This document shows positions 11,490-22,040 of a stretch of 64,000 nucleotides of DNA, in pieces. The notes under the pieces were generated by a model that did no database searches, was not told where the DNA came from, and was given only the letters and a program-made list of their open reading frames with translations. Made by a program: the position numbers and the translations under genes. The first letter of the stretch is position 1. Each line of letters opens with the position of its first letter. Origin of the DNA: Conus ventricosus (taxonomy: Eukaryota; Mollusca; Gastropoda; Neogastropoda; Conidae); assembly GCA_018398815.1 (NCBI GenBank), contig CM031601.1, positions 36,939,113 through 37,003,112 of the forward strand. Reading direction: 5' to 3'.

Positions 11490-11612
11490 GTGGGGAATGG
11501 AGTCAGAACCAATGTTAACTCCAAGGGAAAAATTCCCCTGTACCAAATTCGAACCTGTAACCCCAGGATCACGAGTCCGGCGCTCTACCAACTGAGCTAT
11601 TCCGGCCCCAAG
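11490..11612 (-). mobile_element. tRNA-derived SINE relic
   Basis: On the minus strand from 11607 a tRNA-like head is visible: an A box TAGCTCAGTTGGTAGAGC, an anticodon-arm-like segment GGACTCGTGATCC and a B box GGTTCGAAT. The 3-prime half does not pair with the 5-prime acceptor strand, and unrelated sequence follows (TTTTTCCCTTGGAGTTAAC), so it is not a functional tRNA. The structure fits a tRNA-headed SINE common in molluscs and other invertebrates. Boundaries are approximate. Confidence 0.65.
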
Positions 11613-11619
11613 AGTCAGT

Positions 11620-12120
11620 TCAAGTTTAGCCACCATGGACAGACTTTTAGGGCCTGACAGTTTCTTTCTTTGTGCATAATGATGAAGGTCCCAATATACA
11701 GGTCACTTGCCAAAGTTCATAAAATGTATGATAAATACATGCGAAAGTTTGTTACAATAATATTCATCAAACAAGTGAATGGCTAAAAATGACAATGACA
11801 GACCGTTCACTTCACGCTATTCAGTGCTGAATGTGTGGCATATTACACATGCAAATAAAGGCACAAAGCATATAACAACAAGTAAGAACATGTCAAAGAT
11901 GAAGAATTTCTCAAGCCTAGGATCAAAAAGAGAAGACCCCCTCCAAAGACATAGTGGTAAAATGAGTACTTTTAGTGCCACTTCAAATACCTTTTCAAAT
12001 ATAAGGTGCTACTTCAAAGACCCTTTCGCACACAAATCATATAAATACCACTGGTAACTTCAACAAAGTGCAAAGTAACATACTGCAAGAAATATAAATG
12101 GCATATAGTAAAAATGCTGT
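11620..12120. other. HERC2 intron, nothing recognised
   Basis: AT-rich DNA with no recognisable coding or repeat structure. Confidence 0.4.
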
Positions 12121-12124
12121 GTCA

Positions 12125-13700
12125 ACATAGTGATTTAAACAGAAAAGACCATTGTGAAATCAGCAGGGTGTTTTGCTGCCTGAGGAACTATCCTTACGGT
12201 ACAGTCAAGTGCCTCATTATCCTCAATCGTGTCATGAAGGCAAAACCTGCCAAAGGGTGACTGTGACTTCCAGCATGCTGCACAACAAATGTCAGTGACC
12301 TCAATGCTCCATCAGAGGGCGTAACTGGCAAAGAGAGCCCAGACTTCATGCGCCCTCATATCCACTCTAAGGGGAACCGAATTCAGGCCATAGGTGTAAG
12401 CCTAGTGATTACTGTCAAAGCCAGCAGCTAATCATCTGGGGTTTTACAGCAACACTGTCTTGGCTACACAAGAAAAGGGAGCACTGGGAGCCTGACTTTC
12501 TTCAGTGCTCTGACGGCACAATAAACCAGCTCCATCTCTGATCCTCTGGGCCTGGGATTGGATGATGTAGGGGCCAGCAGAGGTAAGGTTATCATCAACA
12601 GCCACTCTTCTGGCTTTGCAATATTAGCTAAGAAAGAAGGGCATGTGAAGAGTAAGGGAACCAACATAGTGCCACCTAAGGGACCATGGGATCCTCACTC
12701 ATTCTACAGGCAGAAGCCCTAGTAACAAGAAAAAAAAAGGTTCTTCGCACAGCAATCCGTGAGTGGCTCAAAGTCACCAGTAGCCAGATACTCCAGGATC
12801 AATAGTAGACTCCTCTTGGGGCACCTACTGGTTCCTACTGTTTCTAACGAAAAGTATGCAACTAACTCTGAAAAGAAAGGATCATGGCTGATGTCAAGGT
12901 GTCTCCCCATTACTATGAAGGGTTTAGCAATGAACCCCATAATAATATTCATCTTCCTTCCCTTTTCATAAAGGTCCTCCGAAAAGTGAACAAGCAGATG
13001 CGGAGAAATCGCAGCCTGACAGCACGATTTGGTGAAGACTGTGTAATCATATGCTTTCAAGGTAGACAATCTTTGACCAGCAATGATGTTTTTCATACAT
13101 GAAGAGCATACACAACGAGATTCTCTGTATAATGGTATCACATGATATGTAGCTGACAATGAAAGAGAGGAACACATGCTACAAGTGCCACTTTCTCAAC
13201 TTGGGCCCAGACAGTACACACTCACAGGAAGGGGCATGAGAACCTCTATCGAAGGACTGATTTAGGAGACTGATCAAGCTCTTTGTCTGTTTCCGAGGAC
13301 AAATGAGGCCTTCCTGGCACTTATCACTGTATCTTTTCTATTTTCTTTTCAGACAGCTGAAATGAAGGGAGAGGATATGATGCCAAGTTGTTCAAAGACC
13401 TAATGTGAATCCGCACAACAGTGGAGTTGTCTGTACACAGCGAAACACTTTTGCCACCCTGCTTCTGAGATAACTGTGCAGAGCGAGGAAGACTACTTTC
13501 AACTCAAGGATGTTTATTGAGTCTGATGCCTCCTGCTGTATCCAGGTACTGCTGATCTCTTAGAAGATATGGAAAAAACAGTGCCTGACTTGCTCGTGTT
13601 GGCATAAATGGTGTGCAACAATGGAGTGAGAAGCAGTCTTAAACCAAGCCAGGCTTAAACCAAGCCAAGTTGCGCCAAGGCTGGAGGGCAGACATGAATG
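12125..13700 (-). mobile_element. DIRS-type fragment: RNase H end and tyrosine recombinase (DIRS-C)
   Basis: Reading the minus strand, RNase H remnants come first (INILELKVVFLALHSYL near 13.52 kb and TDNSTVV-like sequence near 13.43 kb). Then comes a recombinase with LLLILEYLATGDFEPLTDCC (about 12.77 kb), KPEEWLLMITLPLLAPTSSN (about 12.58 kb) and a CAVRALKKV box. Its HxxR region has decayed to RAHEVWALFASYAL near 12.34 kb, followed by FCLHDTIEDNEALD. The order and motifs match the DIRS recombinase at 55.5-56.7 kb more than the DIRS-A type. The gag and RT are missing. Multiple frameshifts make it dead. Confidence 0.7.
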
Positions 13701-13789
13701 TCTGGGTCATGGAAGGCAGGACATCCCAACTGGACAACTGATTTGAAGGATTGCTTAAAGAGACTGTTTTTTCACTCTTTAAAAGACAC

Positions 13790-14410
13790 AAATGAGTTAA
13801 AAACGAATGGCCACTGTGCAGCTGGCATAAAACAGAGGTAGATTAGAGGAACTCTTTTAGGTTTGGACGTATCTGGAAAAGTTTGTTATCCATCTCAGCA
13901 TTCCAGTCCTCCAGCCAGAGGTCTCTGATATAATCATTAACTTTTGGTTTCAAATCCAAGTAGGGGAAAGACATGTCAGACAGTTTCTTCACTGTGGCAT
14001 TCCTGGCCAAACAATCAGCCATTTCATTTCCTCGAATGCCAACATGACCTGGAACCCAAGCAAGAATAATGTTGTGACCTTCCGCTTTCAAAGAGATGAA
14101 AAGTTCTAAAAAGTTTAGAAATTCAGGACAATGGAAGTTATGGCCAGCTATGGCCTCCAAAGCCGACAGCAAATCAGACAAAATCAAAATGTCCTTGTTT
14201 GTAGATTGAGAGATTATCTTCAGTGCTAGAACCAAAGCTGTAAGTTCAGCAGAGTAAACAGAACTATCTGACGGAATATGCTTTAATAATATTTGAAAAG
14301 GAACACTTGGGCAGAAAGCTGCACATCATTCCATCTTCAGACTTTGGACCATGGAAATTTTGTACAGAGATCAGCAATCAATGCCTCGTATGCCTTGTAT
14401 GCCTATGGGC
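13790..14410 (-). mobile_element. RNase H LINE fragment (copy a)
   Basis: A 130-residue open frame (13843-14235) holds an RNase H domain of the kind attached to I-superfamily LINEs: LILSDLLSALEAIAGH (active-site Asp), AWVPGHVGIRGNEMADCLAR (last conserved Asp) and the tail DYIRDLWLEDWNAEMDNK. The normal LSDSLSALEA is LSDLLSALEA here. Upstream to about 14410 are decayed parts of the domain start. The 3-prime tail found in other copies is absent. Confidence 0.75.
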
Positions 14411-14770
14411 GATCACTCTTGTCAGTTAACAGAATGGCAGCAAGCTCCCTGCTCATCTCTCTTTTTGTGTTTTTATCCTGATGATATGGTGATTCCCCAT
14501 GCTTAGTAGGAATAAGGCATCAATTTGGACAGGTAAGTTTGGAAAAAGGTCTTGGATGTCTATTAATGTTGATATGTCTATACCATTAGGAAGGGAAATG
14601 TGTACACATGCATATCTTAAATCTTACATGCTAATCATTATTAGGCACTTTTAACTAATTTATGCTATAATATTGAACCAACCCATTCTGTTACCATAAT
14701 TATCAATATTATTGTTAGAGACAAGACACAGACTCTGCTAGCCCCAAGAGGGTCATAGGAATAACATGAA
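14411..14770. other. HERC2 intron, nothing recognised
   Basis: Unassigned DNA between a LINE fragment and the 49-bp minisatellite. Confidence 0.4.
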
Positions 14771-16020
14771 TCAATGAACAGAAGTTACTGAGAGCTCCTT
14801 GGAGCTTTCCAAGTTCCAATCAATGAACAGAAGTTACTGAGAGCTCCTTGGAGCTTTCCAAGTTCAAATCAATGAACAGAAGTTATTGAGAGCCCCTTGG
14901 AGCTTTCCAAGTTCCAATCAATGAACAGAAGTTACTGAGAGCTCCTTGGAGCTTTCCAAGTTCCAATCAATGAACAGAAGTTATTGAGAGCTCCTTGGAG
15001 CTTTCCAAGTTCCAATCAATGAACAGAAGTTATTGAGAGCTCCTTGGAGCTTTCCAAGTTCCAATCAATGGACAGAAGTTACTGAGAGCTCCTTGGAGCT
15101 TTCCAAGTTCCAATCAATGAACAGAAGTTATTGAGAGCTCCTTGGAGCTTTCAAAGTTCCACTTGTACGGAGTGCCTTGTTGTCAATGTCATTGGCGGTA
15201 ACTAACACCCTCTCTTTCAAAGTTTTACTTCAACTCTGCCGTCAGTCACTCCATTTTGAAAATTTCAAAGTTCCAATCAATGAACAGAAGTTACTGAGAA
15301 CTCCTTGGAAGTTTTCCAAGTTCCAAAATGAACAAGTAAGTGAGAGCCCCTTGGAGCTTTTCAACTTCCAAAATGAACAAGTAAGTGAGAGCCCCCTGGA
15401 GCTTTCCAAGTTTCAATCAATGGACAGAAGTTATTGAGAGCCCCTTGGAGCTTTTCAACTTCCAAAATGAACAAGTAAGTGAGAGCCCCCTGGAGCTTTC
15501 CAAGTTCCAATCAATGAACAGAAGGTATTGAGAGCTCCTTGGAGCTTTCCAAGTTCCAATCAATGAACAGAAGTTATTGAGAGCCCCTTGGAGCTTTCCA
15601 AGTTCCAATCAATGGACAGAAGTTACTGAGAGCTCCTTGGAGCTTTCCAAGTTCCAATCAATAAACAGAAGTTACTGAGAGCTCCTTGGAGCTTTCCAAG
15701 TTCCAATCAATGGACAGAAGAGGTCTGAGAAATCCTTGGAGCTTTCCAAGTTCCAATCAATGGACAGAAGAGGTCTGAGAGTTCCTTGGAGCTTTCCAAG
15801 TTCTAATCAATGGACAGAAGAGGTCTGAGAGTTCCTTGGAGCTTTCCAAGTTCCAATCAATGGACAGAAGAGGTCTGAGAGTTCCTTGGAGCTTTCCAAG
15901 TTCCAATCAATGGACAGAAGAGGTCTGAGAGTTCCTTGGAGCTTTCCAAGTTCCAATCAATGGACAGAAGAGGTCTGAGAGTTCCTTGGAACTTTCCCAG
16001 CTCTGATCAACAAGCAGGAG
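14771..16020. repeat. 49-bp minisatellite
   Basis: About 1.25 kb of units near AGTTACTGAGAGCTCCTTGG plus AGCTTTCCAAGTTCC and CAATGAACAG. The spacing of the CAATGAACAG phrase is 49 bp in the first copies. Unit variants swap GTTACTGAGAGC for AGGTCTGAGAGT from about 15720 onward, so at least two unit classes are spatially sorted. A short unrelated interruption occurs at 15165-15260. It ends 230 bp before the HERC2 exon at 16250. Confidence 0.93.
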
Positions 16021-16249
16021 AGGTTAGCAGGAACCCCTTGGAGCTTCTCGTGTGCAGTAGGTGGACTATGCATGGTGAAAATACCAGGATGAAACTGGCT
16101 TATCCTAATAACATTTCACAATTCATTAGCATTTATTCATCTGTAAGATGCATACTTTAACATACCATTGTGTATGAACATAATTTAAAAGAAAAAAAAA
16201 AGCCTACAAAAGCACAAATCTATTTAAAGCAGAAAGACAGAACACTCAC

Positions 16250-16331
16250 CACAGAAGAGACTTTTGGAACCACCAGCAATGTGCACACAATTTAAGGCGG
16301 ACAGCGTTTCGTTCAGTTGGGGCAATTTGAT
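16250..16331 (-). CDS. HERC2: HERC2 exon: RCC1-like domain 2, blade 1
   Basis: This 82-base exon encodes IKLPQLNETLSALN followed by AGGSKSLFC, plus one base of the next codon. Human HERC2 reads IKVPSFSETLSALN and AGGSKSLFA here, so the identity is secure even though the exon is short. The acceptor is TTGCCAG and the donor G/GTGAGT. It starts in phase 0 from the GSK-ending exon and ends in phase 1, joining the TG-starting exon at 10504 to complete a valine. It lies between two very large minisatellites (49-bp units at 14.77-16.02 kb and 27-bp units at 16.54-19.04 kb). Confidence 0.92.
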
Positions 16332-16539
16332 CTGGCAAAAGATAAACACTTCTTTAGTTCACTCTTGGCTGGAAGGGTGATGGATGAGATGGTGTGGGTT
16401 AAGAGATGCAGCTGATGTGTGAAGTAAAAGGGATCAAGGAGAAACAAACAAACTGAGGTGGAAGGAATCATCTGCTTACTTTGAGGAGTCACTCCATTCC
16501 GACACAGGCACCGCAGCAGTTTGTGAACTAAAGTGGGCA

Positions 16540-19040
16540 GATAGTGCCATTGTTGTCATCTGGGCAGACAGTCGCTTTGTTGTTGTCTGGGCAGATGGTC
16601 CCCTTGTTGTCATATGGGCAGATAGTCTCTTTGTTGTCATCTGGGCAGAGAGTCCCTTTGTTGTCATCTGGCAAATAGTCCCATTGTTGTCATCTGGGCA
16701 GTAGTCGCCTTGTTGTCTGTCATCTGGGCAGACAGTCCCCTTGTTGTCATCTGGGCAGAGAGTCCCTTTGTTGTCAACTGGGCAGATAGTCGCCTTGTTG
16801 TCTGTCATCTGGGCAGACAGTCCCCTTGTTGTCATCTGGGCAGCGAGTCCCCTTGTTGTCATCTGGGCAGAGAGTCCCTTTGTTGTCATCTGGGCAAATA
16901 GTCCCCTTGGTGTCATCTGGGCAGAGAGTCCCTTTGTTGTCATCTGGGCAAACAGTCCCATTGTTGTCATCTGGGCAGTAGTCGCCTTGTTGTCTGTCAT
17001 CTGGGCAGACAGTCCCCTTGTTGTCATCTGGGCAGCGAGTCCCCTTGTTGTCATCTGGGCAGAGAGTCCCCTTGTTGTCATCTGGGCAAATAGTCCCATT
17101 GTTGTCATCTGGGCAGTAGTCGCCTTGTTGTCCGTCATCTGGGCAGACAGTCCCCTTGTTGTCATCTGGGCAGCGAGTCCCCTTGTTGTCATCTGGGCAG
17201 AGAGTCCCCTTGTTGTCATCTGGGCAAATAGTCCCATTGTTGTCATCTGGGCAGTAGTCGCCTTGTTGTCTGTCATCTGGGCAGACAGTCCCCTTGTTGT
17301 CATCTGGGCAGAGAGTCCCTTTGTTGTCATCTGGGCAGATAGTCCCCTTGTTGTCATCTGGGCAGATAGTCCCATTGTTGTCATCTGGGCAGACAGTCCC
17401 CTTGTCATCTGGGCAGAAAGTCCCCTTGTTGTCATCTGGGCAGATAGTCCCCTTGTTGTCATCTGGGCAGAGAGGCCCCTTGTCATCTGGGCAGAGAGGC
17501 CCTTTGTCATCTGGGCAGAGAGTCCCCTTGTCATCATCTGGGCAGAGAGTCCCCTTGTCATCTGGGCAGACAGTCCCCTTGTCATCTAGGGAGAGAGGCC
17601 CTTTGTCATCTGGGCAGAGAGTCCCCTTGTCATCTGGGCAGACAGTCCCCTTGTCATCTGGGCAGAAATGCCCCTTGTCATCTGGGCAGAGAGTCCCCTT
17701 GTTGTCATCTGGGCAGAGAGGCCTCTTGTCATCTGGGCAGAGAGGCCTCTTGTCATCTGGGCAGAGAGGCCTCTTGTCATCTGGGCAGAGAGGCCTCTTG
17801 TCATCCGGGCAGAGAGGCCTCTTGTCATCTGGGCAGAGAGGCCCCTTGTCATCTGGGCAGAGAGGCCCCTTGTTGTCATCTGGGCAGAGAGGCCCCTCGT
17901 TGTCATCTGGGCAGAGAGGCCCCTCGTTGTCATCTGGGCAGAGAGGCCCCTTGTTGTCATCTGGGCAGAGAGGCCCCTTGTTGTCATCTGGGCAGAGAGG
18001 CCCATTGTTATCATCTGGGCAGAGAGTCCCCTTGTTGTTATCTGGGCAGAGAGGCCCCTTGTTGTCATCTGCGCAGAGAGGCCCCTTGTTGTCATCTGGG
18101 CAGAGAGGCCCCTTGTTGTCATCTGGGCAGATAATCCCCTTGTCATCTGGGCAGAGCGTCCCCTTGTTGTCATCTGAGCAGATAGTCCCCTTGTTGTCAT
18201 CTGGGCAGATAGTCCCCTTGTTGTCATCTGGGCAGAGAGTCCCCTTGTTGTCATCTGGGCTGAGAGGCCCCTTGTTGTCATCTGGGCAGAGAGGTCCCTT
18301 GTTGTCATCTGAGCAGATAGTCCCCTTGTTGTCATCTGGGAAGATAGTCCCCTTGTTGTCATCTGGGCAGAGAGTCCCCTTGTTGTCATCTGGGCAGAGA
18401 GGCCCCTTGTTGTCATCTGGGCAGAGAGGCCCCTTGTTGTCATCTGAGCAGATAGTCCCCTTATTGTCATCTGGGCAGAGAGTCCCCTTGTTGTCATCTG
18501 GGCAGAGAGTCCCTTTGTTGTCATGGGTCCCCTTGTTGTCATCTGGGCAGAGAGTCCCTTTGTTGTCATCTGGGCAGAGAGGCCCATTGTTGTCATCTGG
18601 GCAGAGAGGCCCCTTGTTGTCATCTGGGCAGATAATCCCCTTGTCATCTGGGCAGAGAGTCCCCTTGTTGCCATCTGAGCAGATAGTCCCCTTGTTGTCA
18701 TCTGAGCAGAGCGTCCCCTTGTTGTCATCTGGGCAGAGGGTCCCCTTGTTGTCATCTGGGCAGAGAGGCCCCTTGTTGTCATCTGGGCAGAGTCCCCTTG
18801 TTGTCATCTGGGCAGAGAGTCCCCTTGTTGTCATCTGGGCAGATAACCCCTTGTTGTCATCTGGGCAGATAACCCCTTGTCATCTGGGCAGAGAGTCCCC
18901 TTGTTGTCATCTGGGCAGATAACCCTTGTTGTCATCTGGGCAGAGAGTCCCTTGTTGTCATCTGGGCAGATAACCCCTTGTTGTAATCTGGGCAGAGAGT
19001 CCCCTTGTTGTCATCTGGGCAGAGAGTCCCCTTGCTGTCA
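16540..19040. repeat. 27/24-bp minisatellite, about 2.5 kb
   Basis: Units are GTTGTCATCTGGGCAGAGAG plus TCCCCTT (27 bp), with frequent 24-bp forms lacking one TTG. All length variants I can see differ mainly by 3 bp, so frames stay open for long distances on both strands: 686 codons on minus (16774-18834, unit CPDDNKGTL) and 542 on plus. It lies wholly within the intron between HERC2 exons 16250-16331 and 21326-21487. I treat the frames as repeat by-products: no plausible start, signal peptide or conserved flank is seen, and most unit changes alter the amino acid. Confidence 0.95.
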
Positions 19041-19080
19041 TCTAATACTTTACTGAAGATCATTTCCCACTGTTTTATTG

Positions 19081-19225
19081 GTAAGGTAAGGTAATGTTGC
19101 TTATAGCCCAGCCAACCGCTAAGGCTATGTGCTACGTGCATAGTGGACCCAGACCCAGCCGTGCTTTGCACGACCGTGCCGCATCCGGTTGTACGGGTCC
19201 TTGGAAGCATGCATAGTAGACCCTG
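19081..19225 (-). mobile_element. Possible SINE sharing the LINE 3-prime tail
   Basis: On the minus strand the segment ends with GGTTGGCTGGGCTATAAGCA ACATTACC-type sequence, the same roughly 45-bp 3-prime end as the RNase H LINEs at 30, 37 and 43 kb. The body before it (TACTATGCATGCTTCCAAGG and a related TCCACTATGCACGTAGC) is not LINE sequence. This fits a SINE that borrows the LINE tail, or a LINE tail with a different 5-prime part joined to it. Confidence 0.5.
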
Positions 19226-19585
19226 ATGGAATCAGCTGCCTCATACAATTTTCTTTGATGTGAAAATGACACTTACAATAAAGCAAAAATTGATACTGCA
19301 GTGGTGGTGGAGGGAAAAAAAAGAAACACTGTGCACACAACATGCCGTTTTTCTGTGCACCCAGTCATATGTGTCACAGAATTTGCTTTGCAATTGTCAA
19401 CATCCAGAAAATTTTCATACATTTATTATTAGTTTAATTTCAAACATTGATTCTAGGTGCTGAAAGAATTAACTGAGTGATTTTTTATGCATTATGTGAT
19501 GTGTGTTAAAATTATTAATATTGAATTCTTTAACTGTAACCAGTTAAAACTGTGAATAGAAGTAACATTACTGAAAATGTAAAAG

Positions 19586-19619
<34 letters not shown>

Positions 19620-19757
19620 GATTTGGCTATGATAAGAGTTATGTACGAAAGTGGATCAAATTAAGAAATTGATAATGAAATCAACCATAAAAATAGGAAA
19701 TATATAAAAATCAACAATCTTAACTGTGAGAATATTGTAATTTATGCTGTGCGTGTA

Positions 19758-19825
<68 letters not shown>

Positions 19826-20410
19826 TACAGATGCTTTACATGTAGATGCACACAACTACACCCAGTTTCTTGCACCACCACAACCACCACCACCCCAAGT
19901 CCACACAATCACACGTCTGATCAAGTCAGCATATAGTAACATTTATACTGTAGAAGTGCACAATATCATTCATTCAATAACTCTTTGTAATTTCATTCAT
20001 TTGGTGGAAAAACAAAGATAGCATTTGTACCACATGTCATTTCCTCCCACTTCGCTTGATATGTTGTCTCAAGCAGCAGCGAGAATATCTTTGTTGGTAT
20101 GATTATGGTAATTTGTTGGGTAAATGAATAATCTTAACCTCAGGGCAGCGATCAGTTCTCATCGTCAATGTTGGAAAGAATGGTAACAAGTGTAAAAAGT
20201 CAGAGAAGTTCGGTCCCTTCACCCGGATGGCCGGGGAAAGTATGGTTTGCACAACCAGCAAAATCACAGCTCTCATCACACGGGTTGGGCCGGGCACACT
20301 ATGCAAGGCTTTGGCTATAGCCAGTAAGTTGGAAAGGAGATGAACCAGAGCAGTGTTTTTTCTCCCAGATGGGCAGTAAGCACGGCCGGGTCCAGGTCTA
20401 CTCTGCACAC
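19226..20410. other. HERC2 intron with CA microsatellites
   Basis: CA runs lie at 19588-19614 and 19760-19822. A 106-codon open frame on minus at 20103-20423 has no motif I recognise. Nothing else is assignable. Confidence 0.5.
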
Positions 20411-20411
20411 A

Positions 20412-21235
20412 GCTAAGGGCCATATAAAGGCTGTCACTGCGTTGAAGTCAACTCGCAAGTCATTATAAAAAAATTAATAAAAAAGCTCATCCACACAACC
20501 CTTGAAAACACACCTTTTAAAACACACAAGAAATTGTGTTCAAGATCTTTCCTCTATAAAATCTTGGATCAGATGAAAAATCTCAATCTCTTTCAAAAAT
20601 CCAAAGATCACATGGAGTCTGCTGTAAAGTGTTTATGTCTCACATCATGCAAGTCCCAACACTCTAAAAGAACATGTTCACTGTGATACATGACATGAAA
20701 TGCACTGTGGAGCTTCTTCACCTCTTAAAAGATAAGAATGGATGTAAAACCAGTGGCCTGTATGCAAACGGCACAAAACTGTTACTTATTTACAGCTGCC
20801 TTGGGAACATGGTAAAAATTCATTCAGGTTTGGACGGATTTTAGTTAGTTTGTTATCCAAGTGTAAGTTCCATTCCTCTTGCCAGAGGTCCTTGATAGAA
20901 GCCTTGGGTTTGGGTTTCAGATAAGTGTGAGGGATAGACAATCTGCTCAACTCTTTGTTGGTAACTTTATCAACCAATTTGTTACCTTGAATGCCAACAT
21001 TGCTGGAACTCAAACAAAAACTATATTAATCCATTTGATTTCAGTTTGAATAACTTCAGTAGCTGAGGGTGCTTGAAGTTATGGCCAGCAATGGCCTCCA
21101 AAGCAGAAAGGGAGTCCAACAAAATGAGCAAATCTTTCTGTTTTGATCTAGAGATCATTTCCTAAGCCAGGGCAAAGGCTGTCAACTGCTGTATAGATGG
21201 AGCTCTAAGTGAAAATGTGTTTCAAGGTCAAAGTC
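20412..21235 (-). mobile_element. RNase H LINE 3-prime fragment (copy c)
   Basis: The minus strand carries a decayed RNase H domain: QGNKLVDKVTNKELSRLSIP and SIKDLWQEEWNLHLDNKLTK, plus GGDSLSALEAIAGHNFK-like sequence near 21.1 kb. It continues into the 3-prime region shared with the other copies (heat-shock-like name not implied; the shared phrase is CATGTCATGTATCACAGTGA). It is 5-prime truncated near 21235, and the last 3-prime bases differ from the other copies. It lies about 90 bp from the HERC2 exon ending at 21326. Confidence 0.75.
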
Positions 21236-21325
21236 GGTCGTTGAGATTCTCATAAAGACCGCTACCTTTCTCAATTTACTACCAGCTGGTGAAAGGATGT
21301 AGGGTCAACAGTTGGTGGAACTGAC

Positions 21326-21487
21326 CTTTGACCCTTTTGGTCCCCCCAGCTGGTCCTTGTCATTGAGACCCCAGACAAAAACGTGTGTCTGGATATCCTT
21401 GCTGTTGACAGAGCGCGTCTTCCTTTTCAGGGTGCTTGCTGCACTGCCGTAACTCTGGTTCATTGCTGGCCGCTCCTCGTCCTCTTC
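21326..21487 (-). CDS. HERC2: HERC2 exon: linker and first blade of RCC1-like domain 2
   Basis: The exon is 54 codons, phase 0 at both ends. It begins with an acidic EEDEER stretch, continues through SAASTLKRKTRSVNSKDIQ, and ends with the RCC1 blade VFVWGLNDKDQLGGPKGSK, a signature of the HERC2 second propeller. RCC1-like domains are seven-bladed propellers that act as protein-binding or exchange-factor scaffolds. The acceptor is TTTTCAG and the donor AAG/GTCAGT. A 28-bp minisatellite begins within about 50 bp of the acceptor, and a piggyBac relic lies in the same upstream intron. Confidence 0.95.
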
Positions 21488-21534
21488 CTGAAAACATAAA
21501 GAGGAACATTGTTCACCGAGGTCTAGCATTTGCA

Positions 21535-21905
21535 AAGTGTTGAATGAGGTCTAGTTTGCTTTAGGTATTACATGAGGTCTAGTTTGCTCTAGGTGTTGGA
21601 AGAGGTCTATTTTGTCAAGGTGTTGAATGAGATCTTGTTTGCTCAAGGTGTTGGATGAGGTCTAGTTTTGTCAAGGTGTTGAATAAGATCTTGTTTGCTC
21701 AAGGTGTTAAATAAGGTCTAGTTGCTCAAGGTGTTGGATGAGGTCTAGTTTGCTCAAGGTGTTGGATGAGGTCTAGTTTGCTTAAGGTGTTGGATGAGGT
21801 CTAGTTTGCTCAAGTGTTGAATGAGGTCTAGTTTGCTCAAGGAGTTGAATAAGGTCTAGTTTGCTCAAGATGCTGAATGAAGTCTAGTTTGTTTAGGGTG
21901 TTGCT
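21535..21905. repeat. 28-bp minisatellite
   Basis: About 13 units near GTTGGATGAGGTCTAGTTTG plus CTCAAGGT, with 1-2 bp length changes. It begins about 50 bp upstream of the HERC2 acceptor at 21488. Confidence 0.9.
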
Positions 21906-21962
21906 CAAGTTTTGATGTGAATGGAGAATCTTACATCAGCCCTTTCAGCACCAAGATGGTGT

Positions 21963-21965
<3 letters not shown>

Positions 21966-22038
<73 letters not shown>

Positions 22039-22040
22039 TG
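21966..22040. repeat. TG microsatellite
   Basis: (TG)n of about 72 bp with one extra G near 22031. It abuts the start of the surviving piggyBac coding sequence, so the element may have been broken at this repeat. Confidence 0.95.

Noticed and set aside
11530..11612. Functional tRNA gene on the minus strand
   Set aside because: A and B boxes are present, but the acceptor strands do not pair and the anticodon stem has a mismatch; a SINE head is the better reading.
12719..13177. Novel 152-residue host protein
   Set aside because: EYLATGDFEPLT, the KPEEW...PTSSNPRP block and RAHEVWALFASYA align in order with DIRS recombinases, so it is element-derived.
16741..18922. Long open frames on both strands in the 27-bp repeat, as possible secreted repetitive proteins
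   Set aside because: The unit length is a multiple of three and lacks stops in several frames at once; the array lies inside a HERC2 intron and has no start context or signal sequence. Kept as a finding but not as a gene.
20103..20423. 106-codon minus-strand frame as a gene
   Set aside because: No recognisable domain, no supporting splice context, and it lies between repeats in a HERC2 intron.
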